Assembly (NCBI GenBank): GCA_007570785.1
Contig: ML664161.1
Location: 46,220,951-46,284,950 of the forward strand
Direction: 5' to 3'
Length of the DNA: 64,000 bases
Origin: Antilocapra americana
Taxonomy: Eukaryota; Chordata; Mammalia; Artiodactyla; Antilocapridae
In this document: positions 58,741-64,000 of the stretch, piece by piece
Position numbering within the stretch: the first letter of the stretch is position 1
Layout of the letters: each line of letters opens with the position of its first letter
Notes under the pieces: generated by a model
The model's database searches: none
Seen by the model: only the letters and a program-made list of their open reading frames with translations
Told to the model about the DNA's origin: nothing
Translations under genes and position numbers: made by a program

Positions 58741-59585
58741 TTTTAGACTGAACAAAGATAACTCTTATCAAATTACTATACAAACCTGTATTTCTCAAGG
58801 TTCTCTTTTTTCCTCCCATTTTCCATTTGTTAGACATAAAGATTACTATATTCTTATACTCAAGAAGGAGATGCTTAAAATATTTATATAATCTTTATAA
58901 ATAAGCATTCCACTGATAATTTATTATTTATAGTCACATCCAGGAAATATATATTTTTAGCTCCAGCTATGTTTTGTAAAAGCCCAAATTTATACTCAAA
59001 CTGATGAAAACATTCACAGTGAAACAAATGAAATGCATAAAATCTAAGTTGTTACTGGCTTATGGACCAACCAGAAAAAAACATCTTAAATTTTATTTAA
59101 TCGGCACATTTTCAGTAGCATGGCCACTTCATCTCATAATCTCATATTGAGTGACAATGATATTTAATAAGAAAGGTCATCAAAATGGATATTTTATTTA
59201 TTAAAGATACTTGTGTGCAGAATAGCTGCCAAAAGCAAACAAAAAATCCACTATTTATTTTTGGTATAAATACAAAAGAATCTAGAAAGGTAGACTATAT
59301 GTAATATTATAACTGAAAAATCAGCTATATGCCTAGGTCTTAAAATGTATATGAACTTATTGTGTAGTCATTTTGACAATTTTTAAGTAATGGAATGCCA
59401 CTTTATATATGAATTTCAGGTAGAGTTACATCATCACATTTCTTTTAGATTATTTGGAAAACCTCACACTGAGGAATATGTATCTTCACAAGTACAAATT
59501 ACTGCCTCCATCTTAGTGTTATTGTTATTACTGTTGTTATAGAAATAATCTACATAGCTCATTTTGAGAGTAGGTAGTAACTTAC

Positions 59586-59737
59586 CTGAAATATAGATGA
59601 CCTTTTGATCACTTCTTTGGCCAAGTGAATTGGTCACTTTACAGACATAAACACCAGAATAATTGAAAGTCAGTGGATGGACAAAATGAAGAGTATTGTC
59701 TGAAGCCAATAAACCATCCGGCCACTGTCCATCTAAC
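59586..59737 (-). CDS. NECTIN3: NECTIN3 exon: second half of third Ig domain (C2-type)
   Basis: This exon completes the membrane-proximal Ig domain of nectin-3. Minus-strand acceptor is AAAATCTAG|G and donor is TTTCAG|GTAAG. The first base completes the split Arg (AG|G), followed by 50 codons (LDGQWPDGLLASDNTLHFVH at the start, DQKVIYIS at the end) and a final G that starts the Asp codon of the next exon. The YSGVYVC motif is the classic F-strand Tyr-x-Cys of Ig domains and should pair with the Cys in the preceding exon. NYS (residues 25-27 of the exon) is a possible N-glycosylation sequon. The intron to the previous exon is about 2.96 kb. The reading frame continues into the intron for a few codons after the donor, so an ORF scan overextends it. 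No defects are visible. Confidence 0.94.
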
Positions 59738-60998
59738 CTAGATTTTAAAAAGCATGAAATTAAATACCTTCAGATTCTATTCATTGACAACTATTTAAGT
59801 AAGATATTACACTTTCCAGTTGTTAGAGAAAGAATCAGCATCCTTTAGGTAAAATTCACTATGAAATAAAAGCATGTAAGTTATGAATTTTCATTTTAGT
59901 AGAGATGAACCAACAGATAAAGAACACCCATTTAGAACACCCATTCTTTCAAAATGTCAATTCATATAAGTGAAGGTAGGCTAACATATTAGAGGAAACA
60001 GGAAAGAAGGAGAGAAAAAAATTATTGATTTTTAAAGAATTATATTCAGAAAACTGGAAAATTATAAGTATTTAAAAACATACCCATAGTCTTAAAAGAA
60101 TTAAAATAATTCTCAGTGAATTATGAATCCATACATGATGTATCTACAATTTTCATAGTGAAAGTCATCACTTTAGCACAGATAATATTTTAGCACCTTC
60201 TGTAACATATTTAAAGAGTAACATTTAATACAGAGCAAATAAATTTACACTGCACTCTACTCTAAAGATGGTTAACTTCCAAAGCACCAATAAGGTCTTC
60301 TTACAAAATAATTTTATTCATAAAGTAGGCATCTGTGACAGTAAAAACCAAGGCACATTTGCTATCAATAATAACTCTTTTAAAATGACTTTTATACTAA
60401 TTAGGCTAAAAGATTCTATCTGGTGTACACATTACTCTAAAGTATAATACCAATAAAAGTTCACTGTAAGAACTCTAAAGCTATTCATTGCAATGGAACT
60501 AAGTGTATACTGCTTTACATCATTTTTCCATGTTAGGGTATATCCCACGTGGAGTGAGGAGGAACCAATTAAGTCTTTATTTGGAAAGTGTTTTTAAAGG
60601 CCATAAATTATTTTTATTAAGATAAGAGGATAAAAAGTGAAGTAAACCCAGGTACTCAACTAGTACTATAGTTTGAGTTAAGCAGATTTTCAAAAAGTTC
60701 ATTCACTCAGTCATCCATTATTTAATTATTAAGAACTCAACCATTTACCATACTCTATTCTGCTAGTATTGCTGAAATGCACAAGAAAGAAAGATTTGGT
60801 CTTGTTTTCAGTGATCTAAGCACATTAGTAGACCAACTAATTACAAAGGGAGTAAGAACAAAGAACACTGAAAAGGTACAAAGAAACAAATCAACACTAG
60901 AGATAGGATTTTGTTCTGTGATCCAAACAACCAACAAAACCTTTTAGAGTTGCTATGACTTAATTTAGCATTAAAGGGTAAAGGTAATATTCTTAAAT

Positions 60999-61170
60999 TA
61001 TTTTTTTTTCTTTTTCTTTTTCTTTTTTTATTGTTTTTGCCATACATTGTCATGATATCACCATGGGTTTACATATGCTTCCCCTCCGAAACCCCCCTCC
61101 CTCCTCCCTCCCCCCCGGGAAATCTCGCTGCACCAGCCCCGAGCATCAATCCTGGGCTGGTGACTGATTA
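60999..61170 (-). mobile_element. Young L1 3' end, 5'-truncated
   Basis: A TTTTTC-rich poly(T) start, TTGTTTTTGCCATACATTGT, CACCATGGGTTTACATATGC, the C-rich tract and GAGCATCAATCCTGGGCTGG up to about GATTAGACA. Unlike the other three young L1 pieces, no clear target duplication is seen. Confidence 0.9.
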
Positions 61171-61599
61171 GACAAAAACGTCGTATCTTCTTCTTAAGAG
61201 GACTTTTTTTTTTTCATTTTAGTGAGATTTATTAGACTCTTGAGATCATAACTTTTTAAACTTATTACCAATAATAATCTTGAATCAAAAAAATACTCTG
61301 TATTTTTTTCCTTGCACAAGAGGACTTTGGAAAGAACGCTTTTACAAACATCAGCTTTCAAAAAGTGAACTCTTTTTCTAGAAGTACAAGAATGAATATG
61401 CAATCTATGTATCTTACCAATTAGCTCTATATTTTGGGCCCTAAATTTTAATCCCTTTAATTCTCAGAAATACAAAAATGGCTTATAATTCTTTAAAGGT
61501 GTTTATTCAAATAAGCTAGAAAAATATAAATACCATATTAAACTCACAACAAAGGACACTAAGCAACTTACAGGCTCTTGTGCCTACACTAAATGGTTT

Positions 61600-61760
61600 A
61601 GATTCATCAGCTTTACCCTCACAAAAACTCTATGGAATACTATTATCAACGAGGAAACAAACGGTTAGAAAGGTTAAATGATTTATTCAAAAGACTGCTC
61701 CAAGTACAGACACTAGAATGAGAACTCAGAAGTGTAGGATTTTCAGAAATACCCTATCAC
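61600..61760 (-). repeat. MIR-like relic
   Basis: TTACCCTCACAAAAACTCTA, AACGAGGAAACAAACGGTTA and TAGAATGAGAACTCAGAAG in MIR-reverse order. Confidence 0.5.
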
Positions 61761-62039
61761 ACATCTTAACCAATGCCCGCTTCCCACTTTGAAGAAAATG
61801 TAAATGGAAGTCCTTCCCTACTTTAAAACTTTATCTTTGCTTAAGGACAACAGGTTAACCAAACATATTATTTCTCTGATCCCACAAAATACCACCTAAA
61901 ACAGGAGTAAAGGAATGAAAAAACTATTAAAAACCAACAAGGAGAAAGAAAACAGGAGGCAGAATTCATCATACAAGATGTGTTAACAAACGTTTAGCAG
62001 ACAGAAAACAGACAGGAAAAACAATATATGCATTAGGCC

Positions 62040-62275
62040 AGTGTTTCCCAGACAGAAGACAGACAAAAAGACAGAAGTAATTCTGTCTCCAGGGGACATA
62101 TCTTGTATGCCTTGAAACAGTTTTGGTGGTCATAGCTGAGAGTAGGGAAAGTGTGTGCTACTGGCTCTAGAGAAGCAAGACCAGGGATGCCACTAAAATA
62201 TTCTATAGTCCACAAGACGGCCTCCAACAACAAAGATTTATCAAGCCCAAAATGTCAGCAGTGCCAAGGGTGAAA
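62040..62275. mobile_element. DNA-transposon-like relic (MER-type)
   Basis: GCCAGTGTTTCCCAGAC, TCTCCAGGGGACATATCTTG, GACCAGGGATGCCACTAAAA, AACAACAAAGATTTATCAAG and CAAAATGTCAGCAGTGCCAA follow a known short mammalian DNA element; the name is not certain. Confidence 0.5.
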
Positions 62276-62698
62276 AGCTCTGCTTTTGGCTGAAGAAGTC
62301 CTTGCAGGAGGCACACAAATAAGAAAGGAGACAATTTGGCCCAAAGAAGACAAAGATCCAGAGTCTGACTCACAAGAGGAAGATATAAAACTAAATTTTC
62401 ATTTTCATAATAAGTCAATAGACAGCATTAAAAATTAGTAGTTTAAGAAGTAAGTTTAAGAACTATGATGATAAATGTCAGGAGGAATCACTAAAGTTGC
62501 CAAGGTAGCCCCTGAGAAACAGAATTGAGGGGACTGGAAGGCGGGGAGAGTCTGTGAAACGGAAAAACACGTAGAAACCTTTAATTTCCAGCTATTACTG
62601 TCATCATATATTACATTGATAAAAACAACTTCAAATACACACTGAAGAACACTTTTGACTTTTAAATAAATCCTCTTTAGAACTATCAACATTATTAC

Positions 62699-62816
62699 CT
62701 GCTCCACACAGATTTGAAGGGTGGTGGATTTGCATCAGCATTACATTTGAGATTAACACCTTTTCTTCCTACAAACCAGTTTCCATCATAGCCTGTTACT
62801 GAAACCTCTGGAGCAT
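62699..62816 (-). CDS. NECTIN3: NECTIN3 exon: first half of third Ig domain (C2-type)
   Basis: Coding exon of nectin-3, a plasma-membrane cell-adhesion molecule that binds other nectins in trans and afadin inside the cell. On the minus strand the acceptor ends TTTTGTAG at 62817 and the donor is AG|GTAATA at 62698. The exon carries a split Asp (first base in the upstream exon), then 38 whole codons starting APEVSVTGYDGNWFVGRKG, then AG of a split Arg. The Cys in LKCNAD fits the B-strand cysteine of an Ig fold, and the PPPFKSVW stretch fits the C strand with its core Trp. The length of 118 nt gives phase 1 to phase 2 and matches the next exon exactly. No stop or frameshift is seen. The upstream exons (V and first C2 domains) lie outside the window. 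The assignment rests on my recognition of the nectin-3 sequence; the Ig fold and splice phases are read directly. Confidence 0.93.
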
Positions 62817-62965
62817 CTACAAAATAAATGCATTATACAGCAGATTATCTTTTGTTAACAACAGATGCAGTATACAATGATAAAATATTAACAACTTTAC
62901 AACTTTAGAAGCTGTGTACTTTCCTTCTCTCATACACATAAGAAATAAGGAATATAGTATTCAAT

Positions 62966-63165
62966 CCCAAGTGCCTCAGTGGTAAAGAATCTGCCTGCCA
63001 ACGAGACATGGGTTTGACCACTGGATCAGGAAGATCCCCTGGGGAAGGAAATGGCAACCCACTCTAGTATTTTTGCCTGGAAAATCTACCTCATGGACAG
63101 AGGAGCCCAGCAGGCTACAGTCCATGGGGTTGCAAAGAGTCGGACACAACTCAGCAACTAAACAA
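62966..63165 (+). mobile_element. Bov-tA SINE, diverged
   Basis: GTGCCTCAGTGGTAAAGAAT, GGATCAGGAAGATCCCCTGG, then GGGTTGCAAAGAGTCGGACA. It has a short insertion (AAAATCTACCTCATGG) and a deletion in the tRNA-like part. Confidence 0.88.
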
Positions 63166-63469
63166 GAAAAAACTCAATAAGCTCTGGGTAACTAAAATGA
63201 ATGAATGAATGAGTGGACAATGAGCACCAAACACTAGACAAATATAAGCACGGACAATTCTAGTTACTCTGGACACAATGTAAGAATATCACAAACTTAT
63301 AATCACCAAAAGCAAAATATGAGTCCTATTATGAAATATGCAGAAGTATATGAACAAAGAAAATACAGTAATTTGATAATGAGACATGGCATTTAAGCAC
63401 AAAGTCACTACATAAAATTGTCTTTAAAGAAATGCTTAATGTGAAAGGAAATATGCCCTAAGAGATAAC

Positions 63470-63610
63470 AATTATAAAAAAATATAAAATGTATTATAAC
63501 ATTCATACATTTAATTAATATAATTGTTATATTACAATTAATATTGTTAAAATTATATTAAAATTATAACTAATATAGTTAATATCATACATTTAATTAC
63601 TATAATTACA
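63470..63610. repeat. AT-rich low-complexity run
   Basis: Repeated variants of AATTAATATAATT and TTAAAATTATA; no unit conserved well enough to count. Confidence 0.8.
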
Positions 63611-64000
63611 ACTAAAGTAAATTTTCTGAGGCCTCAACTATTCCAAAACATGAACTTTTATCCATTCAATGTATCCAAAGGTCTTTTAGCGAATGTACTA
63701 CATAATTAAATGAGTAATTATGCACATCTAACATCAATATAAATTTATACCTTCAAACTGTGAATTCCAATACTAATCATTCACTGAACCATCATAATAC
63801 TTATATTCTAATGCTAACAGGGAAGATAACATTTTAAAAATTTTAACAAAAATCCATTATAAGGGCTAACAAAGAAAAATACAGAATGATGAGCGAGAAG
63901 GTAAAGAAATAATACTTAAGCAAGGTGCAGAGACCCTCCACCCTTCTGCGAGAGAGACAAGTAAAGCAGACAGAGAGCAGGCCTAAAAAGTTAAGGTACA

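Larger units (their letters stand above)
53374..59585 (-). other. NECTIN3: NECTIN3 intron before the alpha terminal exon
   Basis: Intron between the third Ig domain and the alpha exon on the minus strand, bounded by TTTCAG|GTAAG and TTCCATTAG|AT. It holds one Bov-tA SINE (57762-57985), a cetartiodactyl L1 3' fragment near 58634-58740 and an older repeat around 56770-57650. From about 53500 to 56700 it is AT-rich with no repeat or gene I recognise. Confidence 0.8.
59738..62698 (-). other. NECTIN3: NECTIN3 intron splitting the third Ig domain
   Basis: 2961-bp intron with GT/AG borders between the two halves of the Ig domain. It contains a 5'-truncated L1 3' end (about 60999-61170), a MIR-like stretch (about 61600-61760) and a DNA-transposon-like relic (about 62040-62275). 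No other coding sequence is seen. Confidence 0.8.
62817..64000 (-). other. NECTIN3: NECTIN3 intron (partial) upstream of the third Ig domain
   Basis: Intronic sequence 5' of the 62816 acceptor on the minus strand; its other end is outside the window. It holds a diverged Bov-tA SINE (about 62966-63165) and an AT-rich low-complexity run (about 63470-63610). I see no exon here. Confidence 0.7.

Overview
The window is nuclear DNA from a ruminant, most likely a bovid. It is crowded with BovB (RTE-type) LINEs, Bov-tA SINEs carrying the tRNA-derived head and BovB-like tail, cetartiodactyl L1 3' ends, a CHR-type tRNA SINE and a short mariner-type MITE of the kind seen in cattle and sheep. I see no bacterial, plasmid or phage features, no CRISPR array, no rRNA and no functional tRNA gene.

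The only protein-coding gene I can support is NECTIN3 (nectin-3, a cell-adhesion immunoglobulin-superfamily receptor), on the minus strand. Its 5' part (signal peptide, V domain, first C2 domain) lies beyond position 64000. Inside the window, reading right to left, are two exons that together encode the third Ig domain (62816-62699 and 59737-59586). The alpha-type terminal exon follows (53373-52793: stalk, membrane span, cytoplasmic tail ending EWYV, stop). Further downstream are two exons of an alternative membrane/cytoplasmic module (41712-41574 and 38725-38641). Both alternative acceptors complete the same split Asp codon, so the alpha exon and the downstream module are phase-compatible alternatives. 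The last exon of the alternative form was not found and probably lies below position 1.

Layout: 1-8440 is non-coding, with three MIR relics and an old L1. From 8440 to 39630 is a repeat-dense stretch with at least seven BovB insertions, several L1s and eight full or near-full Bov-tA SINEs. It includes a four-level nest at 22333-27412 (old L1, then an older medium-length repeat, then BovB, then young L1) that contains a 10-base N gap, and a near full-length BovB at about 30890-34517. From 39630 to 57760, around the alternative and alpha exons, there is almost no lineage-specific repeat. From 57760 to 64000 lie the Ig exons with a few scattered repeats.

No previously undescribed system is evident. 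The points most worth checking are the alternative nectin-3 module and its missing last exon, the nested insertions with visible target-site duplications, the N gap hiding the middle of an L1, a private-looking 240-bp intronic tandem duplication, and the repeat-poor block around the alternative exons.
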